Assembly: GCA_029781035.1 (NCBI GenBank)
Contig: JAKOXK010000022.1
Span: 1-64,000, forward strand
Reading direction: 5' to 3'
DNA length: 64,000 nt
Origin: Armatimonadota bacterium
Lineage (GTDB): Bacteria > Armatimonadota > Fimbriimonadia > Fimbriimonadales > Fimbriimonadaceae
Shown: in pieces, positions 25,880 through 34,828 of the stretch
Layout of the letters: every line of letters begins with the position of its first letter
Position numbering within the stretch: position 1 is the stretch's first letter
Made by a program: the position numbers and the translations under genes
The notes under the pieces: generated by a model
What the model was told of the DNA's origin: nothing
Seen by the model: only the letters and a program-made list of their open reading frames with translations
Database searches by the model: none

Positions 25880-26905
25880 ATGAGCGACGGACTGAACGTA
25901 GCGGTGCTTGGCGCCACTGGCGCTGTGGGCAGGGAATTCCTTGACCTGTTCGAAAAGAGGGCGTTCCCCGTCAAGTCGTTGCGGCTCCTGGCAAGCGAAC
26001 GCTCGGCAGGCGTGGCCATTCCGTTTCGGGGTACGGACGTCAAGGTCGAGACCGTCAACGAGAAGTCGTTCTCTGGTGTCGACGTCGCGTTCTTTTCCGC
26101 GGGAGCCGGTCGTTCAAGACAGTGGGCACCGGTGGCCATTGACGCGGGAGCTGTCGTCGTGGACAACTCAAGCGCCTTTAGGATGGATCCTACGGTCCCT
26201 TTGGTCGTTCCCGAAATCAACTTTGACTCGGTGCGTCCAGAGAACAGGCTGATCGCCAATCCGAACTGCAGTGCGATCATCTTGCTGATGGCAGTTGCGC
26301 CGCTCAGGAAGCTGGGGACGATTGGGCGCCTGATCGTCAGCACCTACCAAAGTGCGAGCGGTGGCGGTGCCGCTATGATGCAAGATCTGCTGGACCAGTC
26401 CAAGGCCTACCTTGAGGGCAGGCCCGTGATCCCCAAAGTGACCCCCCATCCGTACGCGTTCAACCTGTTCAGCCACAACACAGCGATCGATGCCACCGGC
26501 GCAAACGAAGAAGAGTCCAAGGTCGTCGCGGAGAGTCAGAAGATCCTCGAGATGCCTGAGCTCAAGATCAACGTGACCTGCGTCAGGGTGCCAGTCCTTC
26601 GAGCACACAGTGAGTCGGTGACCGTCGAATTCGTAGACAAGGCGCCGAGCGAGGAACTTGTCCGGCAGACGTTGGCGCAGACTGAGGGTGTCCGCGTGGT
26701 CGACGACCGAGCTTCCAACCACTTTCCCATGCCCTGGGAGTCGAGTGGCCAGGGTGACGTGCTTGTCGGCAGGATCCGCCAAGACCCGAGCCATCCCAGC
26801 GCCGTATGCCTCTTCGTGTCGGGCGACCAATTGCTCAAGGGTGCTGCGCTCAACGCCGTTCAAATCGCTGAGAAGATCTTCGCCAAAGCCTCAGTGTCGG
26901 TCTAG
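25880..26905 (+). CDS. asd: Aspartate-semialdehyde dehydrogenase
   Basis: 341 residues; reduces aspartyl phosphate to the semialdehyde for lysine/DAP, threonine and methionine synthesis. N-terminal Rossmann motif LNVAVLGATGAVGREFLDLF, catalytic Cys130 in IANPNCSAIILLMAV, and the substrate-binding region VSTYQSASGGGAAMMQDLL. The C-terminal CVRVPVLRAHSESVTVEF carries the active-site His. The 89-nt spacer after trpB contains a GTGAC/GTCAC inverted pair (25844-25860) and TATCCC 7 nt before the ATG. Confidence 0.97.
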   Translation: MSDGLNVAVLGATGAVGREFLDLFEKRAFPVKSLRLLASERSAGVAIPFRGTDVKVETVNEKSFSGVDVAFFSAGAGRSRQWAPVAIDAGAVVVDNSSAFRMDPTVPLVVPEINFDSVRPENRLIANPNCSAIILLMAVAPLRKLGTIGRLIVSTYQSASGGGAAMMQDLLDQSKAYLEGRPVIPKVTPHPYAFNLFSHNTAIDATGANEEESKVVAESQKILEMPELKINVTCVRVPVLRAHSESVTVEFVDKAPSEELVRQTLAQTEGVRVVDDRASNHFPMPWESSGQGDVLVGRIRQDPSHPSAVCLFVSGDQLLKGAALNAVQIAEKIFAKASVSV

Positions 26906-26913
26906 GGAAGGGT

Positions 26914-26990
26914 TGGTAGCGACGGACAGACTCGAACTGTCGACCTGACGGGTATGAACCGTCTGCTCTAACCAACTGAGCTACGTCGCC
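26914..26990 (-). tRNA. tRNA-Met (CAU), elongator type
   Basis: 77 nt on the minus strand with encoded CCA (26914-26916). It folds as a cloverleaf: acceptor GGCGACG/CGUCGCU (G1-U72 wobble), D arm GCUC/GAGC, anticodon stem GACGG/CCGUC with loop UUCAUAC (anticodon CAU), T arm GACAG/CUGUC with UUCGAGU. The 5' half closely matches bacterial elongator tRNA-Met. Initiator features (C1-A72 mismatch, three G-C pairs) are absent. A modified tRNA-Ile(CAU) is less likely. Confidence 0.93.
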
Positions 26991-27037
26991 GGACAGTCGC
27001 CATTATGGCACCAGCCGTTGGCGACGATAAGGGACGA

Positions 27038-28966
27038 TCAGACAGGGAACTCGACGTCAAAGGCCTCAGCCCACTCGACCATGTTCGCCCACCTCCACAC
27101 TGCCGGCGAATAGGGAGCGTATCCTTCTTGGATCTGACGCCACAGTTCGAGTGCCTTGTCGACGTACAGGGGGGCGACTGACCTCGCTCTGTCTGACCGT
27201 AGAACCCGGTCGATCCACGGTGAGAGAGTCTTCATCCAGGCGTTCTCGGGTGTTTGGAACGCGATCTTGTCCTTCCTGTCCAGGACGGAGTCAGGGACAA
27301 GCCCCCTCATAGACTGCCGCAGGATGGCCTTGGTGATGCCTTCTGGAGAGACCAGCCATTCCTCTGGCAGGCTAAGTGCGAACTCGACCAACGGCTTTGA
27401 CAAAAACGGGACTCGGCTCTCGACGCTGAACGCCATTGAATTGCGGTCCTCGTAACGGAGCAGGTGGCTGAGGCCCGCCCTTGATAGACTTGCGCCCAAG
27501 GTCTCTCGGAGGCATTCGCTCGAACGAACCGTCCGATAGCTGTGTGGGAAGGCTCCGTGTCGGCCGCACCATCCTGAGTCGAGCCAGGATGGTGTCTCGC
27601 CACGGCCAACGAGCTTGCGCCAAATCTTGTCTTGGCCTGAGGACAACAGGTAACCAGCCATGTTCGCGACGTGATGGCCCACACCCAGGCTGTGGGTCGG
27701 CCCTGCCTTTTGAGCGAACCTCCACGCCTTGGCCCACTTCCTTTGCCGAACGAGTGAGGCCAAACGGGCACCGATGTGGTATCCATATCCGCCGAACAAC
27801 TCGTCTGCGCCTTGCCCGTCCAGTGAGACCTTGATGCCGGACCGATGGATCGCTTCGAATACTTTGTACTGGGCAAAAATGCTGGTCGACGTGAAGGGAG
27901 CTTGTTGGGCACGGATCAGGCTGGTCAGATCCTCGATGAGTTCGGACGGGCTTGTCTGCACCTTGTGCTGGACCGCGTCCACCCGCTGGCTCACGTCGTC
28001 CATCCACCTTTGTTCGTCGAACGACGTGCCTGGCACGATGTGGCTAAAGGTGTGGATCTCGATCGAAGGTCCGCCCAACTCGCGCATGAGGCAGACCAGG
28101 GACGAAGAGTCAATCCCCCCTGAAAGGCACGATGCGATTGGGACGTCTGATCGAAGGTGCAATTCGACGCTATGGGCGAGCAGGTCTCTCAAGTGGGCCG
28201 CAGACTCCTGGAATCCATGATGTGACCCGTCACGAGGACTGGCCCTCCAGTAAGTGCGCTTGGCCAACTCATTGGGTCGGCGCGGATCCACTGAACAGAC
28301 CTCTCCGGGCATCACCTGCCGCACGGGGGACACAAGAGTCTGTTCCAAGTGGTCGGTGAACCCGTAGCGAAGATAGTCCACCGCACCTTGCGGGTCTACC
28401 GTCCGCTTCAGACCAGGCCACTTAAGGAGTGGACCGACTTCGGAGCAGAAGGCGAGGCCCTGGGGGCTCTGAACCATGTATAGCGGCTTGATCCCAAAGG
28501 GATCCCTTGCCAGAACGAGGCGGTTCTCAGTTCGATCGAGGATGGCAAACGCAAACATGCCGACGAACAAGTCGAGACTCGCCTCCCCCCAGTGTGCCCA
28601 GGATTGAAGCAAGACCTCGGTGTCAGACTCGCTCGTGAAGCAGACACCGTGATTCGCCTCCAACGTCCGACGGATCTCTCGGTAGTTGTAGATCTCGCCG
28701 TTGAAGACGATCGTGTACCGCCCGTCGTGGGTCGACATGGGCTGATGCCCCCTATGCGAGAGGTCGATGATGGCAAGACGGTTGTGGACGAGTCCGACTG
28801 CGGGACGATCGGGGATTTCTCCCTGTGTTCGGAGAGTTCCAGGTTCCCAAAAGGCTGAACCACAGTCGTCGGGTCCCCGGTGGCGTAATGCGGACTGAGC
28901 TTGCCGAGCCCAAGCGACTGCCATTTCTTCCCCGTTCACTACCGCGAAGCCGGCGAATCCACACAT
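27038..28966 (-). CDS. asnB: Asparagine synthase (glutamine-hydrolysing)
   Basis: 642 residues. The N-terminal class II glutaminase begins with the nucleophile Cys2 (MCGFAGF) and has RHRGPDD and FNGEIYNYREIR. The C-terminal ATP-pyrophosphatase domain has the SGGIDSS loop at 282-288 and YEDRNSMAFSVESRVPFLSK. It makes asparagine, or amidates a related substrate: AsnB-like enzymes also occur in cell-surface polysaccharide gene sets, and the length (642) is above the ~550 of E. coli AsnB. Divergent from the M1-like peptidase. Confidence 0.92.
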   Translation of the reverse strand: MCGFAGFAVVNGEEMAVAWARQAQSALRHRGPDDCGSAFWEPGTLRTQGEIPDRPAVGLVHNRLAIIDLSHRGHQPMSTHDGRYTIVFNGEIYNYREIRRTLEANHGVCFTSESDTEVLLQSWAHWGEASLDLFVGMFAFAILDRTENRLVLARDPFGIKPLYMVQSPQGLAFCSEVGPLLKWPGLKRTVDPQGAVDYLRYGFTDHLEQTLVSPVRQVMPGEVCSVDPRRPNELAKRTYWRASPRDGSHHGFQESAAHLRDLLAHSVELHLRSDVPIASCLSGGIDSSSLVCLMRELGGPSIEIHTFSHIVPGTSFDEQRWMDDVSQRVDAVQHKVQTSPSELIEDLTSLIRAQQAPFTSTSIFAQYKVFEAIHRSGIKVSLDGQGADELFGGYGYHIGARLASLVRQRKWAKAWRFAQKAGPTHSLGVGHHVANMAGYLLSSGQDKIWRKLVGRGETPSWLDSGWCGRHGAFPHSYRTVRSSECLRETLGASLSRAGLSHLLRYEDRNSMAFSVESRVPFLSKPLVEFALSLPEEWLVSPEGITKAILRQSMRGLVPDSVLDRKDKIAFQTPENAWMKTLSPWIDRVLRSDRARSVAPLYVDKALELWRQIQEGYAPYSPAVWRWANMVEWAEAFDVEFPV

Positions 28967-29028
28967 GTCACACTTGAGTGCCCAGCAGTTTCAGCAGGAA
29001 GATACCATCGGCAATGCCAGTTCGAATG

Positions 29029-29034
29029 TAGAAT
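29029..29034 (+). promoter_or_regulatory. -10 box for the M1-like peptidase gene (leaderless type)
   Basis: TAGAAT lies 6 nt before the ATG at 29041. No clear -35. Transcription probably begins at the start codon. Confidence 0.5.
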
Positions 29035-29040
29035 TCGCAC

Positions 29041-31206
29041 ATGTTGGGCCCCTTGCTTCTCGCCCTTGTAACAAAGGACCCTTACGTTGAAATAAACAGA
29101 CTCGTAGAGGCACGAGACGTTTCCGGATTGGCAAGTTGGACGTCCCAAGAGCTTACGAAACAAGGGGTCTTTGGATTCCTCAAAACAGGAGGTGCCTACG
29201 GGGTCGGAAGATCTGCCTGGCACGCTCTAAGGCTCGACGAAGTCTCGGGAGGAAAACACCTTGTTGTCGTCTCCACGAACTTGACCTGTGAAGACATGGG
29301 TGCCCAAGTGTTCGAGCTCAAGAACGGCGTACTGTCCTCTCGGATCCCCGAAAGCGACGACAACGGCGTGCGGATCAAGCGATGGGACTTCGACGTGCGC
29401 TTCGATCTCCCTACCAAGAAGGCGATCATTCGTGCTGTCACCTCGTTTCATTCAGATCATGACGGTCCGTTTCTCGTCCGGCTGTCACCACAGTACGAAG
29501 TGTCAAAGGTGACCGACGCCTCGGGGCACAGCGTTCCTTTTGCCGAGGCAGGCGGCGTCGTGTCCTTGCCCAGGCCCCAGCAGCACGAGTTCGTTTACAC
29601 ATTGGACTATGAGGGCGTCGTCGACCAGCCTCGATATGCAGGTGCGGTGACGAAAGACGAGGCCGTGCTGACTCAAGACTACTGGTATCCGATGGTCGCC
29701 CGGCAACCGGCTCCCTTTCGGGTGACGGTCCACGCCCCCAAAGAGTGGATCGTCGTCGCTCAAGGCGATAAGGTTGGCGAAAATGATGCCGGGGCAGAGA
29801 AGGCCGTGACGTTCCAGATGGATCTTCCCGTGTCCTACCTGAGCTTGTGCGCGGGGGCCTATCGCGAAGTGTCGAAGACCGTGAACGGGCGGCGCTACCA
29901 TGTCTGGTCGCGCACTATGCCTGAACCTGACATGCAGACTCAACTCGACATGCTCCCAGCCGTCATTGAGTTCTACGACAGGAACCTGGCCCCCTATCCG
30001 TTCAAGAGCTTCGGCGACGTCATTACACCCCTCTATGGGGGTGGAGCGCTGGAAGCGTACTCCTTTGCCACTTATGGTTCAGGCTGGCTTCCAGCAAACG
30101 AAGGGCACGAGCCTTCCCACACCTGGTTCGGAGGGATGCTCGACAACACCTACCTCGGAAGCCTGTGGGACGAGAGCTTTGCCGACTGGTGCGACGGGCT
30201 CTACCACCGTCGTTCCCCAATCGGCGTCACTGCAGAGACGGAGACCGCCCAGATGCCGAGCCCAGAGCCCAGTGCCGAGTACGACCACGGAGCCTGTTTC
30301 AACACGGGTGCGGAGTCCGGTCCAGTCGCCTCATCCTTGGGATACGGTAAGGGAGCCGCCGTCCTCCTTCAAATGGAGCAGGAGTTCCCTCAGACTCTCG
30401 AGTGGGCTCGGGAGTGGCTCAAGAGAAGACCTTCCGCGCGGGCCTCCGATTGGGCTGACTTTGAAGCGGTCTGTGGCCCGTCGACCCAGTGGTTTTTCGA
30501 TCAGTGGATCAAGCGAACCGGATGGCCACACTTTTCAATCCAGAACGTCCGGTATTCGCAAGGCGCGGTCCGAGGGGAAGTCGACTTCGATGGCGCACCG
30601 TACCGCCTGACTGTCGACGTGTTCGTCAGGGACAAGGACGGCGAACACACCCGAAAGGTCGTCTTAAACCCAAAATCGTTGGCGCGCAGTCAGTTCGAGA
30701 TAGAAGTTCCTCGCAAGCCTACGCTGGTGTCGTTCGACCCCTGGGAGCGGCTCTTGATCCGGCACGACGGCGAGCGCGAGGAATTGAGCCAGTTCCTCGC
30801 GAAATCGGAACGATACGTGGCACCTGGATACGATGAATGGGCCCGTTCTTGGCGTGACTTGGCGCCCTCGAATGCGCTCAAGACGCTTCCAGCCAAGCTC
30901 GACGGATTGACGATTATCGGGGGCGTAAAGGTCTCGCCCTTGATCGCAAAGGCACTTCGCAGTGAAGGGCTTGAGGTCAGTGGCGATAAGCTGACCTACC
31001 GAGGGACAACCGTCGACTTGTCGCACGGTGCCGCGGCCTGTCTGGTCGACCTGCCCGACGGAGGACGGTGTGCCGTCCTCCTGGGAAAGACGCGGGTGAC
31101 GCCCGAAATCGGGCATGCCCGACTGGGACTGTGGGACGAATATGGTCGGATGTTGCGGGCTCGGACGAGCCCAGTGACCTCAGGGCCGCTCGCCTTTCGA
31201 ATTTGA
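29041..31206 (+). CDS. M1-family-like metallopeptidase
   Basis: 721 residues. A short hydrophobic N-terminus (MLGPLLLALV) may be a weak signal. Middle region: the GAMEN-type segment reads GGALEAYSFATYG and the zinc motif HEPSH lies in NEGHEPSHTWFGGML, with a downstream Glu in SLWDESFADW. Spacing from HExxH to this Glu is 17 residues, one less than the usual 18 of M1 aminopeptidases. Probably a zinc peptidase; substrate unknown. The TGA stop overlaps a TTG start of the next gene, suggesting coupling. Confidence 0.8.
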   Translation: MLGPLLLALVTKDPYVEINRLVEARDVSGLASWTSQELTKQGVFGFLKTGGAYGVGRSAWHALRLDEVSGGKHLVVVSTNLTCEDMGAQVFELKNGVLSSRIPESDDNGVRIKRWDFDVRFDLPTKKAIIRAVTSFHSDHDGPFLVRLSPQYEVSKVTDASGHSVPFAEAGGVVSLPRPQQHEFVYTLDYEGVVDQPRYAGAVTKDEAVLTQDYWYPMVARQPAPFRVTVHAPKEWIVVAQGDKVGENDAGAEKAVTFQMDLPVSYLSLCAGAYREVSKTVNGRRYHVWSRTMPEPDMQTQLDMLPAVIEFYDRNLAPYPFKSFGDVITPLYGGGALEAYSFATYGSGWLPANEGHEPSHTWFGGMLDNTYLGSLWDESFADWCDGLYHRRSPIGVTAETETAQMPSPEPSAEYDHGACFNTGAESGPVASSLGYGKGAAVLLQMEQEFPQTLEWAREWLKRRPSARASDWADFEAVCGPSTQWFFDQWIKRTGWPHFSIQNVRYSQGAVRGEVDFDGAPYRLTVDVFVRDKDGEHTRKVVLNPKSLARSQFEIEVPRKPTLVSFDPWERLLIRHDGEREELSQFLAKSERYVAPGYDEWARSWRDLAPSNALKTLPAKLDGLTIIGGVKVSPLIAKALRSEGLEVSGDKLTYRGTTVDLSHGAAACLVDLPDGGRCAVLLGKTRVTPEIGHARLGLWDEYGRMLRARTSPVTSGPLAFRI

Positions 31207-32294
31207 AGACATTGGACAGGAATCACCATCCGTTGCCTGACCGTAGTCTTGCACTCGACGCGTTCCGGGGGCTCTGTGTTGTCATCATGCTGCTCGTCAA
31301 CAATGCCGCATGGGACACGCAGACCCCCCTACAACTCATGCATGCGGACTGGGGCGCTGGCGTCCATCTGGCCGACTTTGTCTTCCCCTGGTTCCTTCTT
31401 TGCGTTGGCGTTTCAATTCCGTTTTCGGTCGCGTCGGCCAAGGTGAAGAAGGCTCCGCCGTCCCGGCTCCGGGCGCGCGTGTTTCGCCGCGTTCTCTTCT
31501 TGCTGGGTGCTGGTGTCTTGATCCAGAGCCTGGTCTACAACACTCTGGCCCTCTCCCTCGACGTACTCCACTTGATCGCCCTGTCGTATGGACTCGCCTT
31601 CTGGGTCTACCGCTTGCGGCCATACCAGCGTTTTCTGCTTGCTATGGTCGGACTCGTCGTGTACGGGATAGCATTCCGACACTGTCCTTATCCAGGCTCG
31701 ACCGACGGCTTCGGGCCCGATCAAAACGTCGTCGCGTGGCTCAACGTTCGCGCACTGTCCCAGATCCATCTCGACGGCCTTCTTTCCGTTATTCCGGCCG
31801 GGTCGCTCGTAGTTCTCGGTTCTCTGGTCGGCGACAGAATGCGGGCCGTTTACGATCCTAGCTCGGAGTTCCTCTCTGGAATCGCGTTCGCAGTCATGGG
31901 GTGGCTCTGGTCCTTCGACCTACCTTTGAGCAAGACGTATTGGACATCGAGCTACATCTTGGTGTGCGGAGGTGCCGGCGTGGCTGCCTTGGCCCTCCTC
32001 AGGTCCATGGAAAGACGAGGGTGGTTTGGACGCTGGACCGCGTTTCTGCGTGCTTTCGGCTCAAACGCTCTGGTCGCGTACGTCGCGCCCATCTTGATCA
32101 AGCTGACGATCCTGAAATGGATCGTTGTGCCATACAAGGGGAACAGACTTGCCCTGATCGACGCCTGGCTGGTTTGGTCTCGAGATGCCTTTGGGTTCAT
32201 TGCCGGAGGCTGGTTCTACACACTGACGTACATCGCGCTCGTTTGGCTCGGAGTCATGTGGTTGAACCGGCGAGGTCGACTGATCCGGCTATGA
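31203..32294 (+). CDS. HGSNAT-like membrane acyltransferase (DUF5009 type)
   Basis: About 363 residues with roughly ten transmembrane segments. N-terminal RSLALDAFRGLCVVIMLLVN, then HADWGAGVHLADFVFPWFL and LCVGVSIPFS, the signature of bacterial relatives of heparan-alpha-glucosaminide N-acetyltransferase, which moves acetyl groups across membranes onto sugars. The start is taken as TTG 31203, overlapping the upstream stop (TTGA); TTG 31212 is an alternative. It ends 2 nt from the convergent parB. The substrate is unknown; a role in surface glycan acetylation is inference. Confidence 0.8.
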   Translation: MKTLDRNHHPLPDRSLALDAFRGLCVVIMLLVNNAAWDTQTPLQLMHADWGAGVHLADFVFPWFLLCVGVSIPFSVASAKVKKAPPSRLRARVFRRVLFLLGAGVLIQSLVYNTLALSLDVLHLIALSYGLAFWVYRLRPYQRFLLAMVGLVVYGIAFRHCPYPGSTDGFGPDQNVVAWLNVRALSQIHLDGLLSVIPAGSLVVLGSLVGDRMRAVYDPSSEFLSGIAFAVMGWLWSFDLPLSKTYWTSSYILVCGGAGVAALALLRSMERRGWFGRWTAFLRAFGSNALVAYVAPILIKLTILKWIVVPYKGNRLALIDAWLVWSRDAFGFIAGGWFYTLTYIALVWLGVMWLNRRGRLIRL

Positions 32295-32295
32295 C

Positions 32296-33141
32296 CTAGA
32301 GCCGAATGCCGATCTTAGCGAGGAGGCCCTCAAGCTCGTCCTCGGAGTAGAAGTCGATGCTCAGACGCCCCCCAGACCCCTTCCTGGCCAAGTTCACTTT
32401 GGCACCAAAGTGCTCGGACAGACGGCGCTCGACGGCCATCCAGTCAGGGTCAGGTTCGGGATGAGGAGACTCTGGCTTGTGTCCAACGGGTGTCCTGGGT
32501 GCGCCCTTTGCCATCCGCTCCAGCTCACGCACCGACAGACCTTCGTCCACACACCGTTCGAACAGCTGCATCAAACGCCCTGGGCTATCGACCATCAAGA
32601 GCGCCCTTGCGTGACCCTCCGAGATCACTCCTTCAGAAATCGCCTCCTGAACCGCCTCCGGCAGCCTGAGGATCCTGAGCGAGTTCGCCACTGAGACGCG
32701 TGATTTGCCGACCCGAGCCGCAACCTGCTCCTGAGTGAGCCCGAACTCATCGGAAAGGCGTTTGTAGGCCCGGGCACAGTCAAGCGGGTTGATGTCTTCA
32801 CGCTGGACGTTTTCGATCAGGGCCATCTCAAGCGAGGACTGTGCACTTGCCGTCCGGACCAGAACAGGAACGACCTTGAGACCGATGGACTTGGCCGCCC
32901 TTAAGCGTCGCTCGCCTGCGATGAGTTCAAATCGCCCCCCAGCGAGAGCTCGGACGACCAGAGGCTGCAGGAGGCCGTGCTCCTTGATTGACGAGGCCAA
33001 CTCTTGAAGCGACTCGTCTTCGAACCGTTGCCGCGGCTGTCGAGGATTGGCGACAATGTCGGCGACCGACACTTCCGTCGGTGGAGTGTCGCTCGTCTCA
33101 CCCAGCATCTGGGTCAGGCCTTTACCTAGGGCACGGCGCAT
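32296..33141 (-). CDS. parB: ParB-family chromosome partitioning protein
   Basis: 281 residues. N-terminal nuclease/CTPase-like domain with IVANPRQPRQRFEDESLQEL, LIAGERRLRAAKSIGL (GERRxRA motif) and IENVQREDINPLDCARAYKR; then a helix-turn-helix GLTQEQVAARVGKSRVSVAN and a C-terminal dimerisation domain. ParB binds parS and spreads using CTP. No parA is adjacent on either side, unlike the usual parAB pair; a ParA/MinD relative at 54714 looks different. The ATG has GGAG 9 nt upstream and follows a long leader hairpin. Confidence 0.95.
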   Translation of the reverse strand: MRRALGKGLTQMLGETSDTPPTEVSVADIVANPRQPRQRFEDESLQELASSIKEHGLLQPLVVRALAGGRFELIAGERRLRAAKSIGLKVVPVLVRTASAQSSLEMALIENVQREDINPLDCARAYKRLSDEFGLTQEQVAARVGKSRVSVANSLRILRLPEAVQEAISEGVISEGHARALLMVDSPGRLMQLFERCVDEGLSVRELERMAKGAPRTPVGHKPESPHPEPDPDWMAVERRLSEHFGAKVNLARKGSGGRLSIDFYSEDELEGLLAKIGIRL

Positions 33142-33151
33142 CAGGGTTCTC

Positions 33152-33201
33152 CGTCTGATCGTTGGGCAGCCACCGGCCCGGGGCCGCGGCGCGATCAGAC
33201 G
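33152..33201 (-). promoter_or_regulatory. Long hairpin in the parB leader
   Basis: Perfect 10-bp inverted repeat CGTCTGATCG (33152-33161) and CGATCAGACG (33192-33201) enclosing 30 GC-rich nt. It ends just before the parB ribosome binding site. A TATCGT -10-like box (minus, 33199-33204) overlaps the distal arm. It could be an operator, an mRNA structure or a flagellin terminator. Confidence 0.5.
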
Positions 33202-33225
33202 ATACCCTGTCGGGCTAGGCTGACC

Positions 33226-34683
33226 CTAGCCTCCCTTGAGGAGCTGAAGGATCGACTGGGGCGCCTGGTTCGCCTGGGCGAGCACGGCGATTCCGCTCTG
33301 CTGGAGCACCTGCAGCTTTGTGTACTCCGACATCTCGTACGCCACGTCAGCGTCGCGGATCTGGCTCTCACTGGCGGTCAGGTTCTCTTGGGCCACAGAC
33401 AACGATCGCTGCGTCGACTGGAGGAAGTTGCTCTGGAACGATCCGATGTTGCCGCGTAGGGAAGCGACTTGCTGGACAGCGTCGTCGATGATCTTCATCG
33501 CGTTCGTGGCGCCCTGCTGGCTCGTGACGTCGATCGTGGAAAGGTTCTGTCCTGCGACAGCGTTTGTACCGAGGTCAGAGGCGAAGACGCTCGGGATCGA
33601 GAACAAGGTGGCTTGGTCCGGGTTGGCTCCTATCTGGAACCGCATCGAGCCGACCGTCAGTTGCCCGATCGTCTGCGCGCCGGCGGTCGCGTTGCCCGTA
33701 GGCGTGAGCACCATCCGGTTGCCGCTGGGTGACGTCAGGGTCAGGCCGTCGACTCCGGGGCCGATCCCGCCGGTGAACGTCTCGGTCTGGGCACCGTTGA
33801 CGGTCGGTGCCGTCACGGAGTAGACAGCGTCCGTACCGACAGCGGGCACCGCCCCGGCGCCGCCATTGAGAATGTTGGCGCCCTCAAGGTAGTTGATAGG
33901 GAACTGGGATCCGTATTTGGTTGACGTCAACTGGACAGCAACATTGCCACCGCTCGGCACGAGCGTGGCAGTCACACCTGTGTCACTGGACGACTGGTTG
34001 ATCATCTGAACCACGGAGTCGACGGTTGTTCCCGTGTCGACAGTGAAGGTGTGGCCGTTGATCGTGAAGGTACCTGGATTCACCGTGGCCGAACCGTTGG
34101 CGAAAGTTGTCGCGAGAGCTCCAGTCGTCGTCTGGGTCGCCTGAGTCGTCTGCGTGATGCTGACCGTGCCGGTCTGGACGGCATATCCGTTGAACTCGGG
34201 CCCGATGTAGAGGCTTGAGGCCAAGTCCGTTCTGGTGATGCTGGATTGGACACCCGCCGCTCCGTTCAGGAGCTTCTTGCTGCCCCATGACGTCTGCTGT
34301 GCAATCCGGTTGATGGAGTCGATGATGTTCCGGATCTGACCCTGGTTAGCTGCCAGTTGCGTGGCATCCACCGTTGCCGTGTTGCTCGAGTTGACGGCCA
34401 GAGCGCGCATGTCCAAGAGCAGTCCCGAGACCTCGTTCAACGACGATTCGGCGGTCTTCGTCATGTTGATCGCGTCCTGGACGTTACGACCGGCTTGATC
34501 GATGCCTTTGATCTGACTGCGAAGGCCCTCACTGATAATGAGTCCGGCGGGATCGTCAGCGGCGCTGTTGATCCGCAGTCCCGTACTGAGGCGAGACACG
34601 GAGCCTTCCAACATGCTCTGCGTGTCCTCTAAGTGTCGCATCGCCGTCAGGGCGGAGATGTTCGTGTTGATCCTCAGGCTCAA
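33226..34683 (-). CDS. Flagellin
   Basis: 485 residues, the filament subunit. The conserved N-terminal D0/D1 is SLRINTNISALTAMRHLE with LSTGLRINSAADDPAGLIIS; the C-terminal D1/D0 is DVAYEMSEYTKLQVLQQSG through ANQAPQSILQLL. The middle (about 150-370) is a Thr/Gly/Val/Ala-rich variable insert. The start codon is TTG 34683 with ACGGAG 8 nt upstream. No other flagellar gene is nearby, so this is an isolated flagellin locus. Confidence 0.96.
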   Translation of the reverse strand: MSLRINTNISALTAMRHLEDTQSMLEGSVSRLSTGLRINSAADDPAGLIISEGLRSQIKGIDQAGRNVQDAINMTKTAESSLNEVSGLLLDMRALAVNSSNTATVDATQLAANQGQIRNIIDSINRIAQQTSWGSKKLLNGAAGVQSSITRTDLASSLYIGPEFNGYAVQTGTVSITQTTQATQTTTGALATTFANGSATVNPGTFTINGHTFTVDTGTTVDSVVQMINQSSSDTGVTATLVPSGGNVAVQLTSTKYGSQFPINYLEGANILNGGAGAVPAVGTDAVYSVTAPTVNGAQTETFTGGIGPGVDGLTLTSPSGNRMVLTPTGNATAGAQTIGQLTVGSMRFQIGANPDQATLFSIPSVFASDLGTNAVAGQNLSTIDVTSQQGATNAMKIIDDAVQQVASLRGNIGSFQSNFLQSTQRSLSVAQENLTASESQIRDADVAYEMSEYTKLQVLQQSGIAVLAQANQAPQSILQLLKGG

Positions 34684-34737
34684 GTCTTGTGCTCCGTGTC
34701 CGGTTTAGAGAACAAACTGGTGATTCTCTGTGTGAAA

Positions 34738-34765
34738 TCGTCGGCAGAATGTGGAACGTTCTCTA
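34738..34765 (-). promoter_or_regulatory. Possible sigma28-type flagellin promoter
   Basis: On the minus strand TAGAGAAC (34758-34765), 12 nt, then GCCGACGA (34738-34745), partly matching the sigma28 consensus TAAAGTTT-N11-GCCGATAA. It lies about 55 nt before the flagellin start. Confidence 0.35.
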
Positions 34766-34779
34766 GCCCAAGCGAACGT

Positions 34780-34807
34780 GCCCGCTTCCGAACGAATGGA
34801 AGCGGGC
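34780..34807 (-). terminator. Hairpin after the Gly/Ser-rich protein gene
   Basis: Perfect 10-bp stem GCCCGCTTCC/GGAAGCGGGC (34780-34789 with 34798-34807), 22 nt after the stop of the minus-strand gene above it. No T-tract. It separates that gene from the flagellin promoter region. Confidence 0.65.
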
Positions 34808-34828
34808 CCGTTGGTCCTGCGTTGGAGG

